This document shows positions 33,902 through 43,035 of a stretch of 64,000 nucleotides of DNA, in pieces. Origin of the DNA: an uncultured Bacilli bacterium (GTDB lineage: Bacteria; Bacillota_I; Bacilli_A; RF39; UBA660). Position 1 is the stretch's first letter. Each line of letters opens with the position of its first letter. The translations under genes and the position numbers were made by a program. A model generated the notes under the pieces. The model was not told where the DNA came from. It did not search any database and saw nothing but the letters and a program-made list of their open reading frames with translations. The stretch covers positions 1 to 64,000 of the forward strand of contig CAKPCH010000003.1 in NCBI GenBank assembly GCA_934141535.1. The letters run 5' to 3'.

Positions 33902-35092
33902 ATGTATACATTTACTAGTAATTTAAAAAAAGAAGAATATGATGAATTTATAAAGAATTATTCAAGCGCTAATTTTATGCAAGAATATAACTGGGCAAAT
34001 ATTAAAAATAATTGGGGCTCTTTTCATTGTGGTCTATATAAAAATAATAAACTTGTTGGAGTTTGTTTAGTATTAGTTAAAAAAATATTTAGGAATTTAA
34101 ATATATTTTATATTCCAAGAGGTTATTTAATTGATTTTACTAATTTTGAAGATTTAAAGGAAATGACATCTAATATTAAAAAGTTAGCAAAAGCTAATAA
34201 AGCATATGCTGTTAAAATAGATCCTAATTTTTGTATAAGTGATAATAGTTTTAAGGGTGAAGATACTGAGCATGAATATTCAAAAGACTATGAAATTAAA
34301 AATAATAATTTATTAAAATTAGGATTTAAAAATACTGGAGTTCATAAAGAAATAGGAAAAAATCTTCAACCACAATATAATGTTTTTGCACCCATTTGTG
34401 ATAAAGATTTAAATATATTGGATGAAGATGGTATTTTAAAGAATTATAAAAGTAAATTTAAGTATTATTTAGGTAATTATCATAAAAAAAGAGGAATAAC
34501 ATTCTCTATTACTAAAGATAAAAATAGATTAGATGATTTTATAAAACTAATAAAGCAAACTGAAATTAAGCAAGGTATTAATTTAAGAAATAAAGACTAT
34601 TATAATAAAATAATGGATAATTATGAGAATTCTTACTTAGGGTTTGCTACTATAAATTTACCTACTTATATAGATTTCTTAAAAAATAATAATGGCAAAG
34701 AAGATGAAATAAAAGAAGTTGAAACTTTATTAAAAGATATGAAAGAAGATATTTTACTTTCAACAGCACTCCTTATTCTACCAAGTAATGATAGCGGTAT
34801 TAGAACTAGTGAATATTTATATGCAGGTAATAGTTCATATTTAACAAAGCTTCAAGCTTCAGCTGGACTTGTTTTTGAACTTATTAAGTTTTCTGGTGAA
34901 CACAACTGTCACTATTGTAATTTAGGTGGTGTTAATGGTAACTTAAACGACCACTTATCTATTTTTAAATTAAAATTTAATGGTAGAGTAATGGAATTTG
35001 CAGGAGAATATGATTTGCCTGTTTCACCAATTTATTATCCTATCAAACTCTTCTATCCTGTATTATTAAAAATATACAAAAAAATAAGATAG
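33902..35092 (+). CDS. Second FemABX-family aminoacyltransferase
   Basis: This 396-aa protein is homologous to the enzyme at 30998 but diverged. It has NFMQEYNWANIKNNWGS, FYIPRGYLIDF, AYAVKIDPNF, and a C-terminal block YCNLGGVNGNLNDHLSIFKLKFNGR followed by MEFAGEYDLPVS. The coiled-coil arm (about 255-285) is shorter. It is presumably a second step of interpeptide bridge synthesis or an alternative amino acid. AGTAGGT precedes the ATG. It is transcribed divergently from the flippase-femX operon, so the three genes form one envelope cluster. Confidence 0.88.
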   Translation: MYTFTSNLKKEEYDEFIKNYSSANFMQEYNWANIKNNWGSFHCGLYKNNKLVGVCLVLVKKIFRNLNIFYIPRGYLIDFTNFEDLKEMTSNIKKLAKANKAYAVKIDPNFCISDNSFKGEDTEHEYSKDYEIKNNNLLKLGFKNTGVHKEIGKNLQPQYNVFAPICDKDLNILDEDGILKNYKSKFKYYLGNYHKKRGITFSITKDKNRLDDFIKLIKQTEIKQGINLRNKDYYNKIMDNYENSYLGFATINLPTYIDFLKNNNGKEDEIKEVETLLKDMKEDILLSTALLILPSNDSGIRTSEYLYAGNSSYLTKLQASAGLVFELIKFSGEHNCHYCNLGGVNGNLNDHLSIFKLKFNGRVMEFAGEYDLPVSPIYYPIKLFYPVLLKIYKKIR

Positions 35093-35114
35093 TTCTTAAT
35101 TATCTTATTTTTTT
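35078..35114. terminator. Bidirectional terminator
   Basis: A perfect 14-bp stem (35078-35091 with 35101-35114) has A7 and T7 ends. It lies between the convergent FemABX gene and the 517-aa unknown gene. Confidence 0.8.
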
Positions 35115-36658
35115 AATTCTATTAATGGTAATCCATACATATTAGATAGTTCTTTTGCTTTATTATATTTATTTATATCACCATCATTTATTATATATAC
35201 AGCTTCCAACTTAGTGGTAAAACCATTAAGTGCTATTCTATTACTAATTTTAAAGTTCAAAAATTCTTGTTCTAATTGTAAAGGTGTTTTTAATCTTGAT
35301 AAATCATCATAATTTTCAACACTCATTATATCTTCGTTTTCTGTTATATAAAGTATATTATCATCATATCTACAAATAAATCCTATTTGATAATCAGAAT
35401 AATCATTTACTCTTTCTAATTCTCTTTTAGTTATTAATATTGTTTCATATCTAGGATCCATAAATTGATTATTAGAGCACAAGAAGTAAAAATCTTCTCC
35501 TGGTTTATAATTATAAACACTAGTTATATCATTTTTCCATATATCTTTAACTACTAAATTTAAGGCTTGACTTAAATTACTTAAATCACAGTCTTTATCT
35601 TTTAGTTTTTCATAAATATATCCTACTATTTTTTTATCTTCTTCATTTATTTTATCAAGGTAATTAGCGCTCACATAATCTAAAGACTTTTTTAGATTTT
35701 TTATACCTATTTTATCATAAATAAATTTTTCTTCTTCTTTTTTACTATCAACTTCACTTATAAAAAGCTCTTCAAACTCTCTTAATTTATTTTTAATTGT
35801 ATCGCTATTTAAAAGTATATTATAAGTTTGTTTTACATCATCATAAGTTCTATCATCGTATGCTATTATGGTATTAAAATAGTTTAAAAAATTATTAAAT
35901 TCTTTAGTATACTCACTATCCTTTAATATAATATCTTGTAAATATTGGATTTTAGTTTGATATATTAATATTTGTTTAGATATTTTATTATTCATATTTT
36001 TAAATCTATCTATACCAAGTTTATCTATGTTACTCTCTATCTTTAAATTTAATATTTTATAAATGTTATCTATTTTCTCTTTTCTTTTATATTCATTTTT
36101 TAATGCTTTATAACTGTCTAAAGTAAATATTGAATTATCTAAAAGTAAATCGTCATATTTACTTAAAGCCTTATTTTTTATATCTTCATCAACATTTAAT
36201 GACTTAAAATAATCTATATTAAATTTAGATTGTCTAATATCATTTTCATGTGATAAAACTTTTAAAACTACATTTACTAATTCATCTAATCTATCAAATT
36301 TTCTTTCTATGTCATTTAATATTTTTTCACATTTTTGAGCATTATACAAATCTTCAGTTAATAATTCATTAGGATTAATAAATGAATAAAATTTATTTAT
36401 ATCGCCTACTATATCATCAAAAACATGAGGTAAACCATTTATTTTTTTTATATTTATATTATAATATCTCTTTTGATTTTTATTTCTTAATTTTATTAAT
36501 TCTTCTTTTTCTTCAATTTCATCTTGAAAATCATTTTTTCCTATAACTTCATAAAAGTCATTTAAGTCACTATTCAAATCTAATTCTACTTTGTTTAAGT
36601 AGTTATCAAAAAAGGCATTAGATTTATCTAATGTATTTAAATTTTTAACATTATCCAT
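35105..36658 (-). CDS. Unrecognised 517-aa coiled-coil-rich protein
   Basis: I start at ATG 36658 (GAGGTG upstream; a GTG at 36667 overlaps that site). The protein is soluble, extremely rich in Asp, Asn, Lys and Tyr, and mostly helical with coiled-coil character through about residue 370. A more globular tail of ~130 residues ends with EAVYIINDGDINKYNKAKEL, then LYGLP-like NMYGLPLIELKK. No family is recognised and there is no signal or membrane segment. It sits between the envelope cluster and ftsH, with its own terminator. Confidence 0.65.
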   Translation of the reverse strand: MDNVKNLNTLDKSNAFFDNYLNKVELDLNSDLNDFYEVIGKNDFQDEIEEKEELIKLRNKNQKRYYNINIKKINGLPHVFDDIVGDINKFYSFINPNELLTEDLYNAQKCEKILNDIERKFDRLDELVNVVLKVLSHENDIRQSKFNIDYFKSLNVDEDIKNKALSKYDDLLLDNSIFTLDSYKALKNEYKRKEKIDNIYKILNLKIESNIDKLGIDRFKNMNNKISKQILIYQTKIQYLQDIILKDSEYTKEFNNFLNYFNTIIAYDDRTYDDVKQTYNILLNSDTIKNKLREFEELFISEVDSKKEEEKFIYDKIGIKNLKKSLDYVSANYLDKINEEDKKIVGYIYEKLKDKDCDLSNLSQALNLVVKDIWKNDITSVYNYKPGEDFYFLCSNNQFMDPRYETILITKRELERVNDYSDYQIGFICRYDDNILYITENEDIMSVENYDDLSRLKTPLQLEQEFLNFKISNRIALNGFTTKLEAVYIINDGDINKYNKAKELSNMYGLPLIELKK

Positions 36659-36705
36659 AATCAACACCTCTTTTATTCTATAAATATTTTAACACACTTC
36701 TATTA

Positions 36706-36736
36706 AAAATGGAACTAAGTTTATTCACTTAGTTCC
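36706..36736 (-). terminator. Terminator of the tilS-ftsH operon
   Basis: The hairpin GGAACTAAGT/ACTTAGTTCC (36711-36736) with a 6-nt loop is followed on the minus strand by ATTTTTAA. It overlaps the last ftsH codons. Confidence 0.8.
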
Positions 36737-38706
36737 TTTATTAAATCTTCTTTATTCATTTTACTTGTATTCTTGATACCTTTTTCTTTTGCTAAATCTC
36801 TTAATTCTGCAACAGTTAAGTCATCAAGTGATGCCTCTTTGAAATTTGTTTCATCTTGTTCACCATCTTCATCAGGCATACAACCATGTTTTACAAGATA
36901 ATCTATTTGTTCTTTTGTTATAGTTTCATACTCCAATAAAGTATTTGCGATTAAATCTAACAAATCTCTATTCTCGGAAATAATTTTTTTAGTTATGTCA
37001 TAGCACTCATTTATTATTTTTCTTTGTTCTTGATCTATTTCGAATGCTACTTGACTAGAGAAATTACGACTCTTGTTATAATCTCTTCCCAAGAATACAC
37101 TAGATTCTTGATGTTCAAATTGTATTGGTCCCAAATCACTCATACCATATTCTGTTACCATAGAACGAGCAATTTTTGTAGCTTTTTCAAAGTCATTATG
37201 AGCTCCTGTAGTAACTTCATTAAATACGATTTCTTCAGCAACACGTCCACCAAGTAATCCACTTATTGTTTCTAATAATTCTTTTTTAGTAGAAAGGAAA
37301 GTTTCTTCTCTTGGTAACATTAAATTATAACCGCCTGCTTGACCACGAGGTATAATAGTTATTTTTTGTACTTCATTAGCACCTTCTAGTTTTATACCGA
37401 CAACAGCATGACCTGCTTCATGGTATGCCACTAATTTTTTTTCTTTTTCCGTGTATTTTTTTGTTACTTTAGCTGGACCCATTAAAACTCTATCATGAGC
37501 TTCATCTATCTCAGCCATTGTAATAGCACTTTTATTTCTTCTAACAGTTAGAAGTGCTGCTTCATTTAGTAAATTCTCTAAATCTGCTCCACTAAATCCT
37601 ACTGTTCTTTTTGCTATATTTTCTAAATTTACACCTTTAGCAAATGTTTTACCTTTTGCATGTACTTGTAGTATTTCTTCTCTACCTTTTACATCTGGTA
37701 AATTAACTGTAATTTGTCTATCAAATCTACCTGGTCTAAGTAATGCTGGATCAAGTACATCTGGTCTATTTGTAGCTGCTATTACTATTATTCCTTCATT
37801 AGCGCCAAATCCATCCATCTCAGTAAGTAATTGATTTAAAGTTTGTTCTCTTTCATCATGTCCTCCACCAAGACCAGTTCCTCTTTGACGTCCTACAGCA
37901 TCTATTTCATCTATAAATATTAAACAAGGTGCATTTTGTTTTGCTTGTTTAAACATATCTCTTACACGGCTAGCTCCAACTCCTACAAATAATTCAACAA
38001 AATCTGAACCACTTATAAAATAGAATGGAACATTTGCCTCACCAGCAACTGCTTTAGCAAGTAAAGTTTTACCTGTTCCTGGAGGGCCTACTAAAAGAAC
38101 ACCTTTTGGAATACGTGCTCCCATTTTTTGGAATTTCTTAGGTTCACGTAAGAAATCAATTAGTTCTTGAACTTCTTCTTTTTCTTCAGTTAAACCTGCA
38201 ACTTTATCAAATTTAACTTTATCTTTATCAGTAGTAAGTCTTGCTCTACTACGTCCAAAATCCATAGACTTGTTAGCGCCACCCATTTGTTTAGATATAA
38301 AGTAATATCCTAAACCTACAATTAGAACAAGTGGAAATACATTAACTAAAAATATTAAAATCCAACTTGATTCTGGATCTTTAGCGACACTAATATCCAT
38401 TTTATTATTTTCATTTAAATCATTAATTTGTCTTATTGTTTCTTCACTTAAAGTAGCACTCGCAACAAATTTCTCATTTTCATTATATCCTTCTAGTTTA
38501 CCAGTTAATGAATAAATACCTTGACTACTATTAGGAGTTATAGTTAATTCAGTTACTTTATCACTTTCTAATGCTTTTAAAAATTCACTATATGTTAATC
38601 TATTAATTTTAGTATTTAAAGCATTAACAAAATAAAATATCCCTAATATAACAATAAATAAAAATATATATGAAAGCAATCCTCTCTTAACTTGTTTTTT
38701 TTGCAT
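36721..38706 (-). CDS. ftsH: ATP-dependent membrane metalloprotease FtsH with C-terminal Rho_N/SAP-like extension
   Basis: In this 661-aa protein two membrane spans (about 10-28 and 110-132) flank an extracytoplasmic segment. An AAA+ domain follows with GPPGTGKT and [11 protein letters not shown] and the second-region-of-homology arginines ([12 protein letters not shown]). The zinc protease site is HEAGH. After the usual FtsH end, residues ~625-661 ([20 protein letters not shown], then a lysine-rich helix) form a Rho N-terminal/SAP-like helical module. Most FtsH proteins lack it. It degrades misfolded membrane and regulatory proteins. Its start overlaps tilS by 20 bases, the usual tilS-ftsH coupling minus hpt. 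Confidence 0.95.
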   Translation of the reverse strand: MQKKQVKRGLLSYIFLFIVILGIFYFVNALNTKINRLTYSEFLKALESDKVTELTITPNSSQGIYSLTGKLEGYNENEKFVASATLSEETIRQINDLNENNKMDISVAKDPESSWILIFLVNVFPLVLIVGLGYYFISKQMGGANKSMDFGRSRARLTTDKDKVKFDKVAGLTEEKEEVQELIDFLREPKKFQKMGARIPKGVLLVGPPGTGKTLLAKAVAGEANVPFYFISGSDFVELFVGVGASRVRDMFKQAKQNAPCLIFIDEIDAVGRQRGTGLGGGHDEREQTLNQLLTEMDGFGANEGIIVIAATNRPDVLDPALLRPGRFDRQITVNLPDVKGREEILQVHAKGKTFAKGVNLENIAKRTVGFSGADLENLLNEAALLTVRRNKSAITMAEIDEAHDRVLMGPAKVTKKYTEKEKKLVAYHEAGHAVVGIKLEGANEVQKITIIPRGQAGGYNLMLPREETFLSTKKELLETISGLLGGRVAEEIVFNEVTTGAHNDFEKATKIARSMVTEYGMSDLGPIQFEHQESSVFLGRDYNKSRNFSSQVAFEIDQEQRKIINECYDITKKIISENRDLLDLIANTLLEYETITKEQIDYLVKHGCMPDEDGEQDETNFKEASLDDLTVAELRDLAKEKGIKNTSKMNKEDLIKELSE

Positions 38707-40036
38707 TTTTTTCCTCCTTTTGACTGTACTTTAATATTATATCATACTTTCCTTCTTTTTTTCTATCTAAATGAGATTTTTTTAGTCCAGGAATCCAAAT
38801 TATTTCACCTGTAGCATCCGCTACTATAGGATAAGTATTTCTTAGTTCCTTCAAGACTTTACAATCAGTAAAAATATCATTTACCTTTTTTGTACCATTC
38901 ATATTTTTTACTTTCATTTTATCATTTTCTTTTTTATTTCTTACATAAAAAGGTAATTTAATTTCTTTACTGTTTAAATGTATAACATAGTTAGTTGAAA
39001 TTTTTGTGAAATTATCTACTTTTATTTCATAATTGTTAGGTAAATCTACTTGGTCTGTAAAAGGAATGTTATATGAAATATCATTTAACTTATCTATTAT
39101 CTTAAATTTATTATATTCTAAAACACCTTTTTTATTATTAGGTAAATCTATAATACTATTATTTTTATTTGATAATATATCAAGAATAATATCTATATGT
39201 GTATTTCCTATTGAACATATATTATCTTTATAAATATAATTTAAATATTTTTCTAAAATATAAATCTTAATAATATAATCTAATTTATTAAATTCAGAAA
39301 CACAAATCTCTTCGTTTTTTATAATATCATTATAAATTTTACTTGCTTCATTCTTTAAATATTCATCCGCACTTAATATTTTTTTACTAAAGTTAATAAA
39401 TTTTTGATGTACATTAATATTTTCTTTTTTTAACTCAGGTAATATATAATTTCTATATCTATTTCGAGTATAATTATCACTTTTATTTGACATATCTTGT
39501 GCATACCAGATGTTATTTTCATCTAAATATTTAACTATTTCTTGTTTAGTTAAATAAATTAGTGGTCTTGCAATTTTATAACCTCTACTACTTGATATTG
39601 CTTTAAATCCTGCATAACCATTTAGAGTAGAACCACGTGTTATCCTCATTAATATAGTTTCTATTAAGTCATCTCCATGGTGCGCTGTAAAGAGAATGTC
39701 AGAATTATATTTTTTAACTATTTCATCAAAAAATTCATATCTTATTTTACGAGCTGCCTCTTCACTAAATTTGTTGTTAGGATATTTTTCAATCTTTTTC
39801 ATTTCAAATATTAAATTATTATTTTTACAATATTCTTCCACTTTAATTGCTTCTTCATCACTTTCTTTTCTTAAATTATGATGAACGTGCGCTACAACTA
39901 TTTTTATATTTAATTTATTTCTTAATTTAATTAATAAATCTAGTAAAAACATACTATCAGGACCACCACTAATAGCAGCCACTACACATTTATTATTTAA
40001 ATTTAAAGTGTCAATAAATTTATAAACTTCTTGCAT
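38687..40036 (-). CDS. tilS: tRNA(Ile)-lysidine synthetase
   Basis: This 449-aa protein has the ATP pyrophosphatase loop SGGPDSM (25-31) and the HVHHNLR motif. The TAHHGDDLIETILMRITRGS block and C-terminal TilS domains (PFYVRNKKENDKMKV, KKVNDIFTDCKV) follow. It modifies C34 of tRNA-Ile(CAU) so AUA is read as Ile, essential in an AT-rich genome that uses ATA heavily. It is followed directly by ftsH, as in most Bacillota. A good promoter lies upstream. Confidence 0.95.
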   Translation of the reverse strand: MQEVYKFIDTLNLNNKCVVAAISGGPDSMFLLDLLIKLRNKLNIKIVVAHVHHNLRKESDEEAIKVEEYCKNNNLIFEMKKIEKYPNNKFSEEAARKIRYEFFDEIVKKYNSDILFTAHHGDDLIETILMRITRGSTLNGYAGFKAISSSRGYKIARPLIYLTKQEIVKYLDENNIWYAQDMSNKSDNYTRNRYRNYILPELKKENINVHQKFINFSKKILSADEYLKNEASKIYNDIIKNEEICVSEFNKLDYIIKIYILEKYLNYIYKDNICSIGNTHIDIILDILSNKNNSIIDLPNNKKGVLEYNKFKIIDKLNDISYNIPFTDQVDLPNNYEIKVDNFTKISTNYVIHLNSKEIKLPFYVRNKKENDKMKVKNMNGTKKVNDIFTDCKVLKELRNTYPIVADATGEIIWIPGLKKSHLDRKKEGKYDIILKYSQKEEKNAKKTS

Positions 40037-40052
40037 AAAACCACCTAGGAGT

Positions 40053-40081
40053 ATTATACATTAGTATTTAAAAATAAACAA
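40053..40081 (-). promoter_or_regulatory. Promoter of tilS-ftsH
   Basis: On the minus strand, -35 TTGTTT (40076-40081) and -10 TATAAT (40053-40058) are 17 bp apart. Confidence 0.6.
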
Positions 40082-40086
40082 GTATA

Positions 40087-40123
40087 ATTAAAAATAAGAA
40101 TTGTTTATTTGCAATTCTTATTT
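40087..40123 (-). terminator. Terminator of the M23-walJ-rlmH operon
   Basis: The 12-bp stem AAATAAGAATTG/CAATTCTTATTT (40092-40103 with 40112-40123) is followed by TTAATT on the minus strand. It overlaps the rlmH stop. Confidence 0.7.
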
Positions 40124-40573
40124 ATGATAACTTTCGTTGTTATTTATTTTAAAACTTCTATAGATTTGTTCTAGTAAATTAACTCTAAATAACTGATGAG
40201 GAAAAGTAAGACGAGAGAATGATAATTTATAATCACTACGCTTTTTTATATCTTCATGTAATCCATAAGATCCACCTATTATAAATGTTATAGTAGAATT
40301 AGTATTAAATATATTATCTATTTTACTAGCTAATTCTTCACTACTTAACATATTTCCATTTATTTCAAGTGTTATTACATAATCTTTATTATCTATATAT
40401 TTTTCTATTAATTCTTTCTCTTTTAAAAGGATAACATCAATACTTTGATTATCTATATCACTAACTTCTATTATATTTAATTTAGTATATTTAGATAATC
40501 TTTTACTATATTCATTAATAGCTTGTTTTAAATACTCTTCTTTTATTTTTCCTACACATATTATTTTTATCAT
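40118..40573 (-). CDS. rlmH: 23S rRNA pseudouridine-1915 N3-methyltransferase RlmH
   Basis: This 151-aa SPOUT methyltransferase has VGKIKEEYLKQAINEYSKRL at its start, the SAM-knot FIIGGSYGLHEDI and the C-terminal SFSRLTFPHQLFRVNLLEQIYRSF. It methylates pseudouridine 1915 of 23S rRNA. The length is near the usual 156-159 aa. It overlaps walJ by four bases (ATGA-type coupling). Confidence 0.95.
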   Translation of the reverse strand: MIKIICVGKIKEEYLKQAINEYSKRLSKYTKLNIIEVSDIDNQSIDVILLKEKELIEKYIDNKDYVITLEINGNMLSSEELASKIDNIFNTNSTITFIIGGSYGLHEDIKKRSDYKLSFSRLTFPHQLFRVNLLEQIYRSFKINNNESYHK

Positions 40574-41331
40574 ACTATAAACATCTCCGTAGCACAGTTT
40601 TGATGTGCGATAGTTATATTTTTAAAATCAATATTTTTTTTATTTAATGTATCTTTTAAGGTTGTAAGGGCTAAATCATCTGTATTATTTTGTTCACTTA
40701 AATGGGCTAATACTACGTATTTTGTATTTGTGCCTATAATTTTAGATAAATAATATGCAGAATCTTTATTTGACAAGTGTCCTTTATCACTTAATATTCT
40801 TATCTTTGTATGATGTGGATAATTTGGATTATTCATAAGTTTTTCTACATCATGATTACTTTCAAATACATACATACTTTTATTTTCTATATACTTAAAA
40901 TTCTTTTCACTTATATATCCTGTATCTGTAATATAAACCATTGATGAGTTATCTTCTTCTATAATATATCCTTTTATATCTGTTACATCGTGAGATAATC
41001 TTATTGATTTTATTTTTATATCTTCATTTATATTTACTTCTTCTTGGTTACTAACATTTTCTATATTTAAATTTGCTTCTTTTAATATTTTATCTGATAT
41101 GTATACAAGTGGATTATACTTTTTACAAAATACTCTTAATCCTCCAACGTGATCTATATGAGCATGTGTTATTAAGATTGTGTCTATTTCGCTTGGATTT
41201 ATATTTAAAGATTTTAAAGTTTTTTCCACATATAAAGAACTTGTACCTATGTCTATTAGTATTTTATGATTCTTTGTTTCAACATAGGTACAATTACCTT
41301 TACTTCCACTTGATAAAACGCAAATTTTCAT
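40570..41331 (-). CDS. walJ: WalJ/YycJ-family metallo-beta-lactamase-fold protein
   Basis: This 253-aa protein begins SSGSKGNCTYVET and carries THAHIDHVGGL plus later His/Asp metal ligands (RLSHDVTDI, YITDTGYIS, AHLSEQNNTDDLAL). These are typical of WalJ (YycJ), a predicted nuclease linked to cell-division/replication coordination. In Bacillus walJ ends the walRK operon. Here walR and walK are not adjacent. It is overlapped by four bases by both the M23 gene and rlmH, so the three are one operon. Confidence 0.9.
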   Translation of the reverse strand: MKICVLSSGSKGNCTYVETKNHKILIDIGTSSLYVEKTLKSLNINPSEIDTILITHAHIDHVGGLRVFCKKYNPLVYISDKILKEANLNIENVSNQEEVNINEDIKIKSIRLSHDVTDIKGYIIEEDNSSMVYITDTGYISEKNFKYIENKSMYVFESNHDVEKLMNNPNYPHHTKIRILSDKGHLSNKDSAYYLSKIIGTNTKYVVLAHLSEQNNTDDLALTTLKDTLNKKNIDFKNITIAHQNCATEMFIV

Positions 41332-43028
41332 CGATAGTATGATAATGGATTAGTATAGCAAGAAAGTGAATAATATGGACATGTTCTTATTTCAAAGTGA
41401 AGATGTGGTCCTGTTGCCCAGCCAGATGATCCTACATAACCAATAATTTGACCACGTGATACAACGCTACCTACTGAAAGTCCTTCAGCAAATCCGGCCA
41501 TATGTCCATACATTGAATAATAACCGTTATTATGATTAATCATAATATAATTACCATTATCGTATCTATATTCTATTTTTTCTATTACACCGTTATTTGC
41601 TGCATATACAGGTGAACCGTATCCAGTACCTGCTATATCAACTCCTGAATGGAAATTACCCTCTCCAAATATAGCTACACGATATCCAAAGTATGATGAG
41701 AATGTATAACCACTATTAGTAGGCCAAGCCCAAGATGATGTACTACCTACACTTGGTACATATTTAGTACCTATAGTAATAATTTTAGATATTGAACTTT
41801 TTATTACTTGTTTATCAACAGGATCTACATAAGTAATTTCTCCATTTACAGATTTAACGTTTTGAGAAACACGATCTATACCCTTTTCTCCTTCTTGAGT
41901 AACAATTACACTACCTTGATTAATGCTTTCATCATATTGTTCTACAACAGCAAACTCAGTTTCTTTATCTACTACTTCATGAGTTTCTACTACTATTTGT
42001 ATCTTAGGATCTATTGTAGATATTGTAACATCTGTTCCTGATACTAATAAGTTATCTCTATTTGTATATTGTTTGTTGAATATTAAAAACTCTTGAACAC
42101 TTATTTTATTATCAAATGATATTGATTCAATAGAATCTCCAGGTTTTACTTGAACTACTTTTTTTGATGATTTATCGCCATATAAAAGGTATGCTGATAA
42201 ATCAGTTGAATTAGTATATATCTTTTCTTCTACAGGAATATTTATTGCTTTATAAGTTATATCTTGTTCAACATATACATTATCTATTCTTGATCCAGTT
42301 GTAGTTATTACGCTTTGATTATTATTTTTATAATTATTGTAGTCTTTTTCATCTACAAATATTGTTATTAATGATTCTATAGCATCATTAAATGTTTTTT
42401 TATCAACTGTATAAATTACTATATCATCTATATCCTCTGATTCATTTTTTATAGTAAACTTATATCCTGCTATTGTACAAGATTTTTTAGCTATTATTTG
42501 CATATATACTTCTGGTACTGACATTACTTCTTGATTATATGTGTATATCTTTTTTATTTCTATACCATTTGGTGTATATACGTTATCAACCTTGCTATAT
42601 ATATCATTTTCATCTACATATGATTGCATATCTTCTATTTCAGAAGTAGATAAATTATATAATTCTTTTTCTAAATATAATTTAACGCTTTCTATATTTA
42701 AATCATTTAGACTATATTCAGCTTGATGATCTAGAATATATTTTGCTTTTTCTATATTTGTAGAAATTCCTGGTGTTGTTATATTATTTACTAAATCTAT
42801 TGCTTCTAATTTTAAACTATATTCTTTAACATGTTCTCTTATAACATCTGCTTGACTATTAATGTATTTTTCTAATTCTTCTTTTGAATTTATGAGTCCT
42901 ATTAACTCATCATCTAAATATACTCTATAATATGTTCTTGCTTTACTTGATACATTATAATTAAATCCAAGTAAAAATACTATTCCCGATAATAATATTA
43001 TAAAGAAATACATACTTATTTTTTTCAT
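41328..43028 (-). CDS. Secreted M23 peptidase with LysM and G5 domains
   Basis: This 566-aa protein has an N-terminal signal/anchor (residues 5-23), then a helical-rich region of ~260 residues. A LysM-like repeat follows (KVVQVKPGDSIESISFDNKI), then a G5 domain (EFAVVEQYDESINQGSVIVT ... GEKGIDRVSQ). The catalytic M23 domain has intact zinc ligands H460, D464 and H544 (HLHFE). It is a DD-endopeptidase or related cross-link hydrolase acting on peptidoglycan outside the cell. Genetic coupling with walJ and rlmH suggests growth-linked expression. The start ATG lies close to dnaB, seven bases after its stop. Confidence 0.9.
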   Translation of the reverse strand: MKKISMYFFIILLSGIVFLLGFNYNVSSKARTYYRVYLDDELIGLINSKEELEKYINSQADVIREHVKEYSLKLEAIDLVNNITTPGISTNIEKAKYILDHQAEYSLNDLNIESVKLYLEKELYNLSTSEIEDMQSYVDENDIYSKVDNVYTPNGIEIKKIYTYNQEVMSVPEVYMQIIAKKSCTIAGYKFTIKNESEDIDDIVIYTVDKKTFNDAIESLITIFVDEKDYNNYKNNNQSVITTTGSRIDNVYVEQDITYKAINIPVEEKIYTNSTDLSAYLLYGDKSSKKVVQVKPGDSIESISFDNKISVQEFLIFNKQYTNRDNLLVSGTDVTISTIDPKIQIVVETHEVVDKETEFAVVEQYDESINQGSVIVTQEGEKGIDRVSQNVKSVNGEITYVDPVDKQVIKSSISKIITIGTKYVPSVGSTSSWAWPTNSGYTFSSYFGYRVAIFGEGNFHSGVDIAGTGYGSPVYAANNGVIEKIEYRYDNGNYIMINHNNGYYSMYGHMAGFAEGLSVGSVVSRGQIIGYVGSSGWATGPHLHFEIRTCPYYSLSCYTNPLSYYR

Positions 43029-43035
43029 ATTTCAC

